Both the position numbers and the translations under genes were made by a program. Positions 35,611-48,485 of a stretch of 64,000 nucleotides of DNA are shown piece by piece. The stretch is from Colias croceus. Taxonomy: Eukaryota; Arthropoda; Insecta; Lepidoptera; Pieridae. The stretch spans positions 4,293,001-4,357,000 of the forward strand of contig NC_059552.1 of the NCBI RefSeq assembly GCF_905220415.1. Direction: 5' to 3'. Under the pieces are notes generated by a model. The model searched no databases, had not been told where the DNA came from, and saw nothing but the letters and a program-made list of their open reading frames with translations. Every line of letters begins with the position of its first letter. The stretch's first letter is position 1.

Positions 35611-38004
35611 TAATTTTTATGTTTTCTTATTATTTCATCCGATTTGAAGGCGTGAAAAAACTTGCAAACGGATAGATTTGTACTAACTTATATTTCTATT
35701 TTAACGAATAATAGATATATTCGATCTTTCTGTATAGACTATGACAGATTTATTTTTCTTTGTTTACTCTACAATATCAGCGGGGATTATGAAACATTTT
35801 TTAGTGAAAGAATCGAGTGATTCTTTTCTTCTAAGATTATAAACATATTTTATTTAGGAAATATAAATGTTTATTTTACATCACACTAGCTGACATAATA
35901 TTACAGGAGTAACATTTCACTATAAAACGGTCAAGCAGTTTTAATATAAATTAGGTTCATAGGTCAATATCACTATAATTACCTACCTAGTACTTGTATT
36001 AGGTAAAAAAGCCTAAATCTTTTTATTCCCTAAACGTCAAACGATAGAAAAAACAAACTAAACAGCTATGGTATGAAAATGTATTTTCTTATCCACAATA
36101 TGTTTTATTTATTTACAAAATATACATCCAAGTATGTTTATCAGGCTCACAGAAACTTTGTTTGGTTAAACTCTAAATGGTGTTGTGCGAAGTTGTTTGG
36201 TATATTTATTCATTTTTTTATTTTTCCTAGCCAATGCTCTTTGTAACATTTTCTGTGTTATTTTATCGTAGAGTCAAATATTGACATATATTTTTTTCCA
36301 TTGTTGCAAAAACTTACTTGGTAATGGAAGTGAGATTCCGAATCCCTGATGGGATTTAACATTTCACATAGAAACACATTTAGTTTATTTTATTTTGTTT
36401 TGGAAACAAACAACGCTAATATATACAAATAGTATGAAAGAAAATCACATAACCGGTACCTATCACAGTTATAAAAATGCCGCGCAAATTTTAAAGTGTA
36501 GTGTTACTTATACCAAGTTATTGTAATACAAGAATATTTCGGCATTTTTGTATGGAAGATATCTATTATATTATACCTACGTGTAAGACAAGAAAACTAT
36601 GTTGTAACGCTGTTTCACTATTCCTGTGAAGATCTCATTTCATCATAAACTTGTTGAAAAGCTAAATTCCGTAATGATTGGCACGACAGTTGCCGAAAAT
36701 CAAAGTCTTTGACCTTTTGAAATGGATCTCATCTTGTAATGGGTTCTGAAAGAGTTTTAATTTGTATTGAATCTGATTGAAACGGATCCAATTAGAGATC
36801 GATCCATGCTTACCTAACTTTTAGCTTTATCTTTTACGCTCGTACAATCTTGCTAATGACTCTATTCAGCTGTCTTCAGTATGAAGACTCGTGATAATTT
36901 TTTAATAATATTAATGTGTCATTTTATTCATAGAGTTCGCTATTAGTGGATATCAAATTAACGATACTTGCGCGTGTAGGTACTAGTAGGGTTTTAATCC
37001 AAAAAGTTCTATAAGAAACGACATGTATGATGCTACGTAGGTAATGTAATAAATTCATAATATATTCTTATATTTATGTAAAGAAATATAAAAAGCTTTT
37101 CCTCCTCACTTATAGTAGATATTAGTATACGATACGAACATATACATTTCCGTCGTTTATTGAAATAAGCTCTGTTGGAGTTAGCGATAACCTCTTTAAA
37201 TGTTATCATGTTCAAAAGGTAATCTGTTTATTTCCAAGACATCAACTATGTGTATATTTTACTTTTGCCTTTATTTTATTATAATTTATGGTTGGTTAGA
37301 CGTCACAGAACACTTAAAGAAAAAATAAATAAAAGATTTTATCGTCAGAAACTGTTGACGTTTCCGGTTACATTACTTCTCATATTATAATAAATATATA
37401 CAAACATTTAAATGATTGAATGAATATGTATTCAAATATAAATAAATCAATACATTTTTGTAAGTAAACGTTTTATATTCTTTTTAGCTCGATGCGTCGC
37501 CCATATAAATCACGTCGTTAATATTTATAGTCCATATATCACTGTAGCAAGTATTTTTTCAAAATGTCTAGCCTTTGTTATATAAAACATTATCTCAATC
37601 GGACTTCAGGGAGCTATATATACGTGGAATGTGGACTGTGGTGGTGAATTATAAAAGAAGGCTAACAGAATCAAATAAGATTCCGAAATAATGTACCGAG
37701 AGAAATATTACAAAAATTACTTTTATTTCTATGGGGAATCTGAACGTATAAAGATAAATAATAAAGTGGTACCAAAAACAAAAACATACATTGAACCTTT
37801 ATGTTTATTAAAATAGATTAGAATTAAGTATAAAGTACGATGTAACAAATTATTTAGAATTATAAATTTGTAAATTGTAATGTAAACGTTTACTTTTTGG
37901 TCACAAAAGAATATGTTATTGTTCCAATGAAGTATAATAAATAAATAAATATTCCAGTCCAGACACGTTCAATATTCATGCGTGGGTGTCAATTTGGAGT
38001 GCAG
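35611..38004. other. AT-rich stretch without recognised features
   Basis: No supported gene, RNA or repeat over 2.4 kb. Confidence 0.5.
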
Positions 38005-38113
38005 TGTGCGATTTCTATGATCGGCTATCATTGTAGGTGTTTATTCATATGCGCCGTAATGACGGCAAGCATCGACGATCATTTTGGGCCAACGCTGCCC
38101 ACTATGTAGAGGG
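38005..38113 (-). mobile_element. Partial copy of the 55301 MITE
   Basis: TCTATGATCGGCTATCATTG, GCGCCGTAATGACGGCAAGC and GGGCCAACGCTGCCCA follow the order of the reverse complement of 55301-55478. The copy is truncated at its left end and diverged. Confidence 0.7.
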
Positions 38114-39319
38114 CCCATAAGGAAACGTGCAGAAGTGACAAATAGGACTTTGACGAAATTTCCCCACAAATATTACCAAAATTGATGGATTCAACCCAGA
38201 TTTGCCATTGATTAAAGAAAAAGAAACTTTATCTTCGAGCAAAATCACATCTTGATTATATTTGTCCCAGCTCACGATCCGTCAATCCCAAATTGTATCT
38301 ATTCTGGATCAGAACGGGATTGAAAGATATATTATACCACAGACTAATAATAATATACTACGTATACAAGTTATACGGAAAACATAGAAGAATAGCCAGT
38401 ATCTAAAGGATGGATTATAATATGATAGGTCTTTAGCTGCTTTTCACGTAACACGAAGACAATATTATTGTGTCGTTCTATGCTGTCTCTTTACGTTATC
38501 ATATTGCCAAAGGCTATTTTACGTTCTAGCTTAACTAACTACAGTGCATATAGCTACATGATTTTTTTTATTATTTTACATATTGACAGTTAAAACACTT
38601 CTTAACCCGCCATTGGTGACCTTATATGTCTGTGAGACCGGGCAGTTAAAGAAACCCAAATATTTTTGTCACCGTTTATCGAATTACACTGTGGTTTCGA
38701 GTAGCTGCCTAATTTCGCGCCCCCTACCGCTAGTCTATCCCGCGAGAGCGACGCAGGCGCAGGTTACAGAGTTTTGGCCCCAACCCGGTGCGTGAGACCG
38801 GCGTCACCAAGTAAGTAAGTCAAATGGTTATTGTGTATTTTTTTATTTTACTCATTTTGTTAAAGCTGTTGTTGTAATTTATAGTTTAATCATATAATTC
38901 TATTATTAGTAAACGTATTGCTAGATTTGATCGATATTTTACAAGAAATTCTGTGTTTTTTGTTCAAATTGTGAACATTGTCTCAGCATGTCTTACGAAA
39001 GAAATCAGCGTCGTCTCCAGTGCCGTCTTTACCATAGGGGCACAGGGGGCCAGTGCCCAGGGCCCCCCATCGTCAGGGGGCCCCCCTGGAGGAAATGTAG
39101 GACTGACAATTTTTCTCACATAAATCTCAAAATATTTTATTAAAAAGCAATACAGCTTTTTAATGCCAGAACGTCAGATCATTTTCAGATTTATTCGAAT
39201 CAAAACATCTATGTTATTACAAGGTTATTACATGGAATAATTCGAGTGATTCGAACACCATTAGGTATAATTAACTTATCAGACATTTACTCGAATTATT
39301 TATTTATTTATTAACGTAA

Positions 39320-39572
39320 TCTAATATATATTATAAAGGCGAAAGTTTGTATGGATGTATGGATGTATGGATGCATGGATGTATGGATGTATGGATGTTT
39401 GTTACTCTTTCACGTAAAAACTACTGAACCGATTACAATGAAATTTAGCACACATATAGAGGGTAACTTGGATTAACACATAGGATAGTTTTTATCCCGG
39501 AAATCCCACGGGAACGGGAACTATGCGGGTTTTCCTTTGCAAACGCGGGCGAAGCCGCGGGCGGAAATCTAG
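39320..39572 (+). mobile_element. Non-autonomous Helitron nested in hAT
   Basis: A|TCTAATATATATTATAAAGG at the 5' end; GGGCGAAGCCGCGGGCGG and CTAG|T at the 3' end. An ATGGATGT minisatellite (39351-39398) expanded inside. It is nearly identical over its 3' half to 26499-26731. Confidence 0.9.
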
Positions 39573-39847
39573 TATAATATATTTTTACTTGAATTATTTT
39601 GAGATTTATGAAAATTACTAACAAGTCTAAGTTTACAGAATAGCATACAAGGGCGTTGTGACAAAACTTTAATCTCTGGGCCTCTAGACAAGTGGCAGAA
39701 ACGCTAGAGAATAGAATCAACTATTGATACTAATTGATATAAGCTTATGACGTTTTGCTAATGTTTCGGTCACACTTCCAAGGACAACGACGACCACGAC
39801 CAAAATTCCCATCCAGCCGAAATTTGGTGAAATTATTAAAAACACAA

Positions 39848-39953
39848 TCTATACTTAATATAATAAAGCTGAAGAGTTTGTTTTTTTGTTTGAACGCGCT
39901 AATCTCGGGAACTACTGGTCCGATTTGAAAAATTATTTCGGTGCTAAATAGCC
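39848..39953 (+). mobile_element. Helitron 5' fragment
   Basis: A|TCTATACTTAATATAATAAAG, then AATCTCGGGAACTACTGG, matches the 12436 and 59833 copies. It stops where the MITE begins. Confidence 0.6.
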
Positions 39954-39954
39954 C

Positions 39955-40070
39955 ACTTCTTTGGCAAGATTATAAGATACCAAAATCGTTGAATTACTCC
40001 ATGACGTTACGGTATTGTTATGATGCAACCTTGAAATTTTACTCTCAACGCGCCTAAAGAAGTTTCACTT
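39955..40070 (+). mobile_element. Small MITE with AGTGAAACTTC termini, copy 3
   Basis: CTCCATGACGTTACGGTATTG and CTCTCAACGCGCCTAAAGAAG plus AGTTTCACTT (40061-40070) align with copies 1 and 2. The left terminal repeat is truncated to CTTCTTTGG. Confidence 0.65.
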
Positions 40071-40599
40071 CAAAAATATATTAAAATTTCCTGACCTTCT
40101 GTTACTACGAAAAAATTTTTTCCTAAAAGTCAACAGATTAATATCTGTTGACTTTTTTTTTAGGTTTTTCGTGATTTTTACCGAAACGGTAAGTTTTATC
40201 ATATAACTACTTTTACCCAAATTGTAGATCATAAAATTATCTATACAAAAGAATCAATACATTATTTTCCTAAGATGTAGCTTCCTACCATTTTCTAAGA
40301 TATAACGATTTATAAACTCATTCCATCCTTATAATATGCACACGTTTCTTAAATCACTTCACACCTAAATGATTTTATGATAAAACTTATCGTTTCAGTA
40401 TAAATCGCGAAATCACCTATTTTTTTATTTATTTATAACCTGGAATATGTTTTTTAATTCACGTACCGGAATGACAGTTAATTTTGAATTTTATTTTTAG
40501 TAATCCTTATTCCTTTGAACAATTTTACTAATTTTCTGCTGGATATGAAATTTTGTAGTTTTAAAGGTCCTAGAATTTAGTGAACTCTGTTCACACCGG

Positions 40600-40862
40600 A
40601 CCATTTCTATACGAATAGATGACAAGCGTTTTGACTTTTGCCATTTGCCTAGGCTTTGAATAAATTATGTTAATAACGCACGCAATAATTTTGATCAATA
40701 TGAAACGGCTACGAAAGAAAAAATCCAGATGCAAATTAAAAAGATAAATTTGAAAAAGAGAAAGGTATAAATTTATATAAGAACCGAACCGACTCGAACC
40801 CGCATCCTTCGCGCCATTCCGGGGCGGATGCTTGACCAACTCAGCCACTCGTGACCCGCCGC
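40600..40862 (-). repeat. tRNA-derived SINE
   Basis: On the minus strand, CGAGTGGCTGAGTTGGTCAA gives an A-box (TGGCTGAGTTGG). A long variable-like arm follows, then GATGCGGGTTCGAGTCGG with a B-box (GGTTCGAGTCG). The region around the boxes folds like a tRNA with a long extra arm. The left (3') boundary is approximate. Confidence 0.7.
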
Positions 40863-42023
40863 CGCGGCCGGAGCAATCGAATTTATTCTATTCCTTCAGT
40901 TTTATGTGTCTTAAGGGACACACCGCACGCCATCTATTGAGATGATTTAACAACCATCTCAACCAATATGAAGCACTTTTCAGTGAATACAATATTGTAA
41001 CGATGGAACACGACCTTTTTTGTTGAATTTATATTTTATTTATAAAGCATTTGAGTGCCATAAAACCTAAAATATAAATTCAAAGAGAAAGGTAATTTGA
41101 AAAAGTAATTCTTAAAATATTTCTTAATTAAATTTAATTAAAGTCAACTTTGGAGCGCCATTACAGCAGCAGCGTTTCAAATGAATTATATAAAAAAAAA
41201 TAAGGAAAAAAAGTTTCCTCAAAAGACCATATTATAATACAACATTGGTCAGAAGTAACTTTTTTGTAAAATGTATAAAAAAATGGAGCAAAAATTTTAC
41301 ATAGAAATTTTCTTTAAGTTTTCTTATTACTTCTTTAAGTTTCAATTTAGGGCAAAAACATAATATATAATTGTGGGAAAAAATTTGCGTACCTAGTTTG
41401 ATTTCTTTATATTTCAAAGGGCCCCCAATTCTTGTGTGCCCAAGGGCCCCGGCATAGTCTAAGACGGCCCTGGTCGTCTCGAGGCTCTTTTGCAAGAAGC
41501 AGTATCTGATGAGGATAGATTACAAACGTCATTGGAAATTGAATCTGGAAGTGACTTCGAACCAGATAATTTCGAACCAGATCGCACGTAGTAGGTACCA
41601 ATTTGCTCTAGTTGTTTGGCTGTTGAAGATGAGTGATTTTAGTATTGTATATTTATTTTTTTGGTCGAAGTATTACCATTTATGTTACTTCATTTTATGT
41701 TTTCAATGTCATAAGACTGACTAAGCCTAATTTTATTGTTAAATAATTAAGATTGTTGCTTTATTTTTGAGTTTTAAAAAACCTTTGTTAAAATACTTGA
41801 AAATTTTAGTTATTTCAAAGATATTGTCTTATGCTAATTAAAGATATTTGATTTATGAAATACCTATGTTTTATTGACAACAAAACATCAAATTTTATAT
41901 CTATCCCAATAAAAAGTAGCATGAACTGTAAATTACAGAAAAACTCGTAGTCAAAAACCCCGGTGCGTGAGACCGGGGTCACCAACGGTGTAAGTCAAAT
42001 TCACGTCACCAATGGCGGGTTAA

Positions 42024-43010
42024 AATGATGTTGAATTAAATAAATAGGTACATTAAAAGTTAGAAAACAAATATTTTCGAGAAACCATTCAATTTTTATG
42101 AAAAATAATAATTTATAGGGCGAAAAAATAAAGTCAACACAGCTCAGCGCGCGCCATTTTATAGGATCTAAGTATTCCGCACCTACGCATTAAAATCGAT
42201 ATGGTTTTAGTACTACAGAGAGAATCTTAAAGACTTTTTTACATATAGCTTAGAAATAGATTATAAACCTAAATTTTTTGAATTTGTAATATTAGTGTCA
42301 AAAAACGAAGAGTTATTTTTCGATAACATCATCTGTAGTGCCGTTTACAAAATGAATAGAACATTGTATTTATTATAATGTAATAATAGCAATAAATATT
42401 TGATTATTTTACTTTTATGCGTTATATAAATTGAGACGCATCACGTTTTCACAAAATTTCTTATAAATTCTGCACAAATTTAGGGAACATTGTATATTTC
42501 TTCCAAGTTGCAGAGAATTATTTCTTATCAGAGCACTATTGACCCGAATGCCATACTTTTTGGCACCCCGCTGCAGTTGACACACTTCGCTATCGATGTA
42601 CGCTTACCAAACTTATTTACAGAAGCAATATACAATTACAAATTTGTACAAGGCCTCCTAAAGTCGATAAATTTCGAGTTGAACGCTGTGAATTACTTTT
42701 TTTCTCGAGTGCCATCATATGTTAGGTCAAGGGTCAGTCTCGGCAGACATTTTATATTAATTAAGTGTATAGGTACGTATTTTTATTTTACGATAAAAAG
42801 GTAGATACTTCAAGACTCTATCTTAGGTCATAAGTATATAATAAAAATAAATTAATATAAAAAAAATCAAATAACTTTCAGATATAAACTTGAAGCTTTT
42901 GATGTAGTACTTGGTTAAGCCTATAATATTTTAGGCCTTATTTCAAGAGATGTAAGGTATGTAATAACAAACCTATAATGCCTACATGCCTACTATACTA
43001 CGCCTATACG
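42024..43010. other. No recognised features
   Basis: A 104-codon + strand ORF (42490-42804) lacks any motif I recognise and lies in ordinary AT-rich sequence. I do not call it a gene. Confidence 0.4.
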
Positions 43011-43470
43011 TGTTTCAAGTCCGACAGTTCAACACTGATTGATCCTTCTCCGCTATACGCAAGCACACCCCGGACACTCCATACAAAATTATAGTTTTGA
43101 CAGTCACACTGTAGAGACTGCAAATGTGTGTGTTAACTCTTTATGGTTGGCACATTTGTGACTAGCGTAAAAAAAAATTCGCGTTTTTCTGATGAAATAC
43201 ATCCGTAAACAGCACAATATCTAACCATTTTCTACGAAAAACGATAATCACAAATCCAAAATAATAAAATTGCTTTAAGTCAATTTGATTAATGTTGTCA
43301 ATCTTCGTTGCGTTTCGTCTAAAGACGTCGTTGGTATCGTCCTTGCGGGGAAATGGGTACCATAACATGTCTGATCGTGCGGGGTGAGGTAAGTGTTTAA
43401 TTTTGGCGGGAGGCGGAGAGTGTCCGTTCTGTAGCGTTTAGCTACTATTATGTATTCTGTGACGCAAGTA
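43011..43470. repeat. Probable dispersed repeat sharing a 30-mer with 54019
   Basis: TAGCGTTTAGCTACTATTAT plus GTATTCTGTG (43432-43461) is identical to 54019-54048. The left part has ACCCCGGACACTCC and the right part GGAGAGTGTCCG, in inverted orientation, which hints at a MITE. Boundaries unknown. A strong donor-like GAG|GTAAGTG occurs at 43386-43394, but no exon could be found. Confidence 0.35.
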
Positions 43471-46400
43471 TAATATAATATGCGTGTAGGATTAATAATT
43501 CAAATACCCTCATGTATACTCACTTAAAGCTCTATCCACTAATAAATAATTTAGATGTACATTTCTTAATTCTAATTCACTATTGAGATTTATCAAAGGA
43601 TGTTTTCGTAATCAGTTTTATCAAAAAAAGTTCATTTTCTACTAGGCTGTGTTACAATAAAACTGCTAGTGTTTTCTTTATAGCTTTCTTATCTTTTGAA
43701 ATAGTAATATAATAGTAAAATGCAAATTTTATACAACAAAATAACGAAATGGTTTTAGTAGATGGTACCTTGTGGGCTGTGGCAATTGTTCGCTCGCTGG
43801 CTCCCGTAGGAATAAATAATGGTTCAAAATTTTTCAGAGGCGCGAATGAGACCAAACTAAGAAGTTGTAAAACAATTTTATTATTATTAGGCAAACAATG
43901 TTTGATAAAATGAATGAGCCTATTCTAAATGAAAGATACGTTTTCAAAATGTTTGCGTTCCGTATTTTATTGAATAAATAAATATAAATGCAGCGTAAAC
44001 CGATATTTGCAAATATTTTATAACTGATATATTATTAGTGCTGTTAAATTTATTTTTTGTTTAACCAAATATTCTTTTCGAATATTCGATGTGTAGTGAA
44101 TTATAGATAAACTGAGTATTTTTTGTTTGCCTAAAAAATATTTTTTTTTTAGAAATAAAGCCGCTATTTGCACATTTATTTTAGTAATATTATATTATTT
44201 TTATACATAGCAATTTTAATATCTCGATCAATGGAATAGTTTACTTCTATATAAAAAGCTTAGATGTTAGCATGAATAAATAAATTAATGAATACTTTAT
44301 TTGAACCTAACAGAAACAATACCGAAAGACAACATGTAGATACGTATTAAATTTGAATAAAAAAATTGTGGACGGTGTATGTTATAATTATACAACACCA
44401 ACCAATAATTCGAACACATTAAAATTATATACAATTTACTTATAAATCTAAATTTAGTATTATGTAGATAGAAAGTCATACATTATATCTTAAACACCTC
44501 TTCTGAAAATTATAGACTTCGGAAAATAACTGCCGTTCAAAATTATAGTTAGTTTTAATAATGAATATCCATTTTTCGACATTCCAATAGTAATTATAGG
44601 TTTTAAACACGTATAATTGTATAGATATGAAAGATATATCGTAGTCTACGTAAATATTAAGGGCTGGTTGCTGATAACCTATACCCTTTTGATGAATATT
44701 TTCATAAACGTTATCTTCATGTAAACAGATAAATAGGCTAAACCAAATAAATCTAGAAGCTGTAAAACTGGCTACAAATTTTTGTAAAATTAAATAGTGT
44801 TAGAGGATAAAATAGCCTTTTCTCATATTCTATCGAAGGCGGCAAGCACTTAAAAGTAATCTAATTTCACAATAATTATAAAGTAAATAGGCGCCCTCTT
44901 TTTAGCAATGAAAAGTGCACTCGCCTATAATTAACTCGGCGTATCTGCTTAATTAAGCGTTGCGTTGGAGGAGCCCTCCACTGGATATTAATAGCTACGG
45001 AAAATGAGAACTCTGTAATAAAAAATATGCTTTTTCGGTCACTGGATTAGTTTTCTATCGGATTTTCGATAGACATTTATTATAATACGATGTCATTGTT
45101 ATACAAATTAAATTTTGTATATTTTGCATTTGAAATAAGTTTTGTAAGACCGTTGTTTTTTCAAGGATAATAGAACCGATCAAGCTGTATTACTCACCAG
45201 TAAAGCTTCCATTAAATCCCCGGTTGCTATTCTAGCGATGCATAATCAATATGAAAAGCGATGCGGCACGGAAGGATAAATATTGAAAATTCAAAAGTTT
45301 AAAACCGATAATAGGATTTTACGGCGAATGTTTTCCGGGAACGTTGCTTAACGCGGCTCGGCTAAGTCTCACCACACAATCCGTTCTGATTGCACAAACG
45401 CTTTTCCGAAACGTAAAATTTTTACGTCCACACCGCGGCCCGGCGAAGTCGTATTTTAAATAAAGGTCCAAATTCGAGAGGAATCTTTGAATATTTCAAA
45501 TGTAATTGACGGCAACGCGACGAGACGACGCAATTTTATTCAATTACAGATGAAATGTTACAAAACTTTTCTAGGTTTTATAAAAACTCCCGATTTTTCG
45601 TTGGAAACAGTTTTGAATTTAATCTCGTTTCTGATTAAAAAACTAGCTGGAAATATTTAATTTGTACGCTTTCATGAGTTTAAAGTACCGTAATTTGAAT
45701 GAAATTCCTAAATTGAAAAAATAACAAAAGCTTTCGTCTCGATATTGCACATACTTCTAATCCTTCTAATACTGTGTAAAACAACGAATAAACTTTTTAC
45801 ATTTAGAATAGGTGTATGTGTTTGTAATCTCCATAGATTTTCTTGTGTTTTCTAAAAATGATAAGCTATGAATGGATAGTTTATTTACACGCTTCACACG
45901 TAAGGTTTGCCGCAGGCGACCGCCGAGGTCATAAACTGTATGAAAAACTGAGCTTAAACATGTTATAACCCACTCGTGTCCACCTCTCTTTATCATGTTC
46001 AAAGTCAGTAAAAGCAAGATAAACCCTTTAAGGGTGTAATACAAATTTTGCCTACTAAGCAATTACTCCCCTACCACGATAATTTACACCTGAGGGTTGC
46101 GATAGATGGAAACAAGGAATTTCCTAATAAAGCATAAATGTAGGGCGTATTAACACAAATTATTATTCGGAAAACTAATTATTAATACAATATACCTATT
46201 TGTTTTTACAAAACGAGTCAATGCTTATTTCTAATGATGAGATACTAATGCAATCGGAATGGCCAATTATTATTATATACAATGGTTGGTTTTAATTTCT
46301 TTTGGTTGGTTCTAATTGATTGTTGTTTTATTATTGTCCATCATTAAATACCCGACAAATGTTATAACATGTGCTATATTTTTGTATTTTTTTATTTTCC

Positions 46401-46819
46401 TACACTTTACGGTTTTATTTCTACATAATACTATAGTTGCAATTCTAAATGAACTCAAAAACTGACATAGTCAATCGTTTTGTTTATCTCAAAACTTGCT
46501 ACTTGAAGTGAGAGCTTTTAAAAATATTCACGGATAAGTCAGACGATTTTAGAGAATGATGAGGCTATAATATCAGATAAGGTGCTCATAAATTTCCTTT
46601 GAAATTTTTATCTAGAATACGGAGACGCGGTAAATCCGTTATCCGTCGTCTAAGATCTAAAAGAAATCTCTATGCAAAATTTTAAGTTCCGAGCGCTTCA
46701 ATGTAGTCAGTCAGGATTTTCACAGTATATTCACATTGTTTTTAAAGTGTATTTTTCTTTGGTATGTAGAGTATTTTATTTATTTTCAATAGGATAAATT
46801 ATTTATAAAACTTAGTACA
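43471..46819. other. No gene; GC-richer patch at 45290-45560
   Basis: Mostly AT-rich. Positions 45290-45560 are richer in G+C and CpG (for example CACACCGCGGCCCGGCGAAG) and could be regulatory. No repeat family or exon is recognised. Confidence 0.35.
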
Positions 46820-46876
46820 CAGCCTCTATCAGTAAGTACTGATAGAGGCTGCGTATTAGTAATAAGTATTACTAAT
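46820..46876. repeat. Two adjacent perfect hairpins
   Basis: Hairpin 1: 15-bp arms CAGCCTCTATCAGTA (46820-46834) and TACTGATAGAGGCTG (46837-46851) around AG. Hairpin 2: 10-bp arms ATTAGTAATA (46855-46864) and TATTACTAAT (46867-46876), also around AG. Three bases separate them. Both stems are perfect. Function unknown. Confidence 0.9.
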
Positions 46877-48485
46877 TACCTCGAAGAGTTTAAAAAAGAC
46901 TGGCCTTCGAACCACAGTTTATCACTAGTTGGAAGGTCAGGGTCTCTACATTAAACTGTACCTATTTCTCGTTAATATTTTTTTAAAGAAATTGATAGGT
47001 ATTTCAAATCAATTCCGTAGTTTATAAAATTAATCCTTTTAAAAGTCGTGCGATTAATAAGAGGTAATTACATTAAGAGGTACTTATACATCTCCTTTAA
47101 CCTTCTAAATTATAGTTTACCATTCATATTAAACTTTAATTTACATATATTCAATACATACTACATATAAAATAAATATAATACCAAAGTTAAATATGGC
47201 CCGCATAATATGATATGACAATTTAGCTCGGGCAGATTTCTCCAAACTTATCTATTATACCGCTCGCTATCACAAAAGGTTCACATCGAAATGATATCAT
47301 ATCCCAATGAAAACGCCAACAAAGATATCCCACGCATGACATAATATAAGGACGAAGTATTCCAATTTTTTACTATACTCTTCAAGTTTATAGACCTGTG
47401 TAGTGTGTAGATAATCCTAAATTGTGGACAACGTAAGTAGTTCAGAGATAAATCTAAATAGTAGGTCTATTTACGAGATTTGTAGTCTCCCCATCGCAAT
47501 GATTGTACAGGTAAGAAATAAGCTCACGACACTGTTTATCAAAAGAAATACAAGCCTCGGAGAATATTTATCGTCGAACGTAAGATCTCAATAGCACTAT
47601 TCAACGCTTTTATTGGGCGCTTCGAAAACGTCTTCGCAACTCCGCATTCCTTGCAAATTTATATCATCCCGGTCCCTTCTTAGCCTGCAGTCGATTGGGG
47701 AAGTATAAATTCGCAATACTTGAAAGCGAGGATTCTTTTCTCCGCCATTCTTTAATGAAAAATATTAGCCATAGTTCCCGGTCTCCATTTATTACTTATA
47801 CTATTATTTTACCGTATTTTTCTCGACATAATAGCGAAATAGGAGGCAAAAATTGAGTGCGTTTGTTTTGAGATTTTTTCTTTTGTTTCGTGTTCGACTC
47901 AATTTAGACTTCAGGCGATTACTAGACGACTAATCTTTCTTTGTCAGAGATTTAAAATCTTTTTATTTATTTCTAGACTGGTTTTATAGTTATTAACGCT
48001 TTAAAAATGCTTTTAAATTACCTATATAATTTTTATTCAAGTGATTCTATTGTCATGATATTATTTGTACATTTTTTTTAATTAAGTTCATTTTAAGTGC
48101 CTAGAGTTTCTAACTCCTCTCAAAGTTTTAGTTTAAAACAATGTCGTATTTGAATTTTTTCATCCAGCACGTTGCTACAACCCAAAAGTGATCTCGGCTT
48201 GATCCCTCTAAATGGTGTACGTTACACTATGCTTCGCTTTGATTTCAGAGTAGCATAGGTACAAAACTAGTTTTCGATCTGGCTAGATATTCCACCAACA
48301 TTGATTACAAAGACGTTCCAATCAATTCCATATGGAAGAGCTTCAGATACCAGATCAAACGGCTATCTATATCGGAGATTATTCCGAATAATACCATCTA
48401 GATTGTTTAATTAACATAATATGAAACTCAAGTTTACATTTGAAATCTAATACTGGAAATTTCATACTGAGTCAACGTTGAGTTT
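46877..48485. other. No recognised features
   Basis: Positions 47500-47720 are less AT-rich but lack exon signals. Confidence 0.4.

Larger units (their letters stand above)
39018..41472. mobile_element. hAT-type transposon nested in piggyBac
   Basis: It begins CAGTGCCGTCTTTACCATAG and ends with the complement of CAGGGCCGTCTTAGACTATG. It is flanked by GTCGTCTC on both sides (39010-39017, 41473-41480). The 8-bp duplication and CAG(T/G)GCCGTCTT ends are diagnostic of hAT. The subterminal GGGGGCCC-rich blocks near both ends are also inverted. No transposase is visible. The interior is filled with other repeats. Confidence 0.9.
38988..41588 (+). pseudogene. Remnant piggyBac transposase N-terminus, split by hAT
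   Basis: The first ten codons (ATG at 38988 to 39017) encode MSYERNQRRL. The frame resumes exactly after the hAT element and its second target duplication, at 41481, and runs about 35 more codons. These hold an acidic stretch (EAVSDEDRL, then IESGSDFEPDNFEPD) before a stop at 41586. Such acidic, Asp/Glu-rich N-termini precede the DDD catalytic domain in piggyBac transposases. The catalytic domain and C-terminal zinc-binding region are absent, removed by a deletion that joins the N-terminus to 3' non-coding sequence. The open frame on both sides of the insertion shows that hAT hit an already or still readable gene. Too short to function. Confidence 0.75.
38606..42019 (+). mobile_element. piggyBac-like transposon, internally deleted and interrupted
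   Basis: The ends CCCGCCATTGGTGAC (38606-38620) and GTCACCAATGGCGGG (42005-42019) are perfect 15-bp inverted repeats. TTAA flanks both (38602-38605, 42020-42023). TTAA targets and CCC ends define piggyBac elements. A subterminal segment, CCGGTGCGTGAGACCGG-GTCACCAA, occurs as direct copies near both ends (38786, 41959). The transposase gene is reduced to its acidic N-terminus and is broken by a hAT insertion, so the copy cannot move on its own. Confidence 0.9.

Noticed and set aside
40770..40862. Genuine tRNA gene (minus strand)
   Set aside because: A- and B-boxes are present, but the acceptor stem does not close cleanly and the sequence continues into a SINE body.
42490..42804. 104-codon plus-strand ORF
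   Set aside because: No recognisable domain, AT-driven composition, no splice or promoter context. This length is expected by chance in 64 kb.
43386..43394. Exon ending at GAG|GTAAGTG
   Set aside because: No matching acceptor with an open, protein-like frame upstream.
46820..46851. miRNA precursor
   Set aside because: A 15-bp stem with a 2-base spacer is too short and has too small a loop for a canonical precursor.
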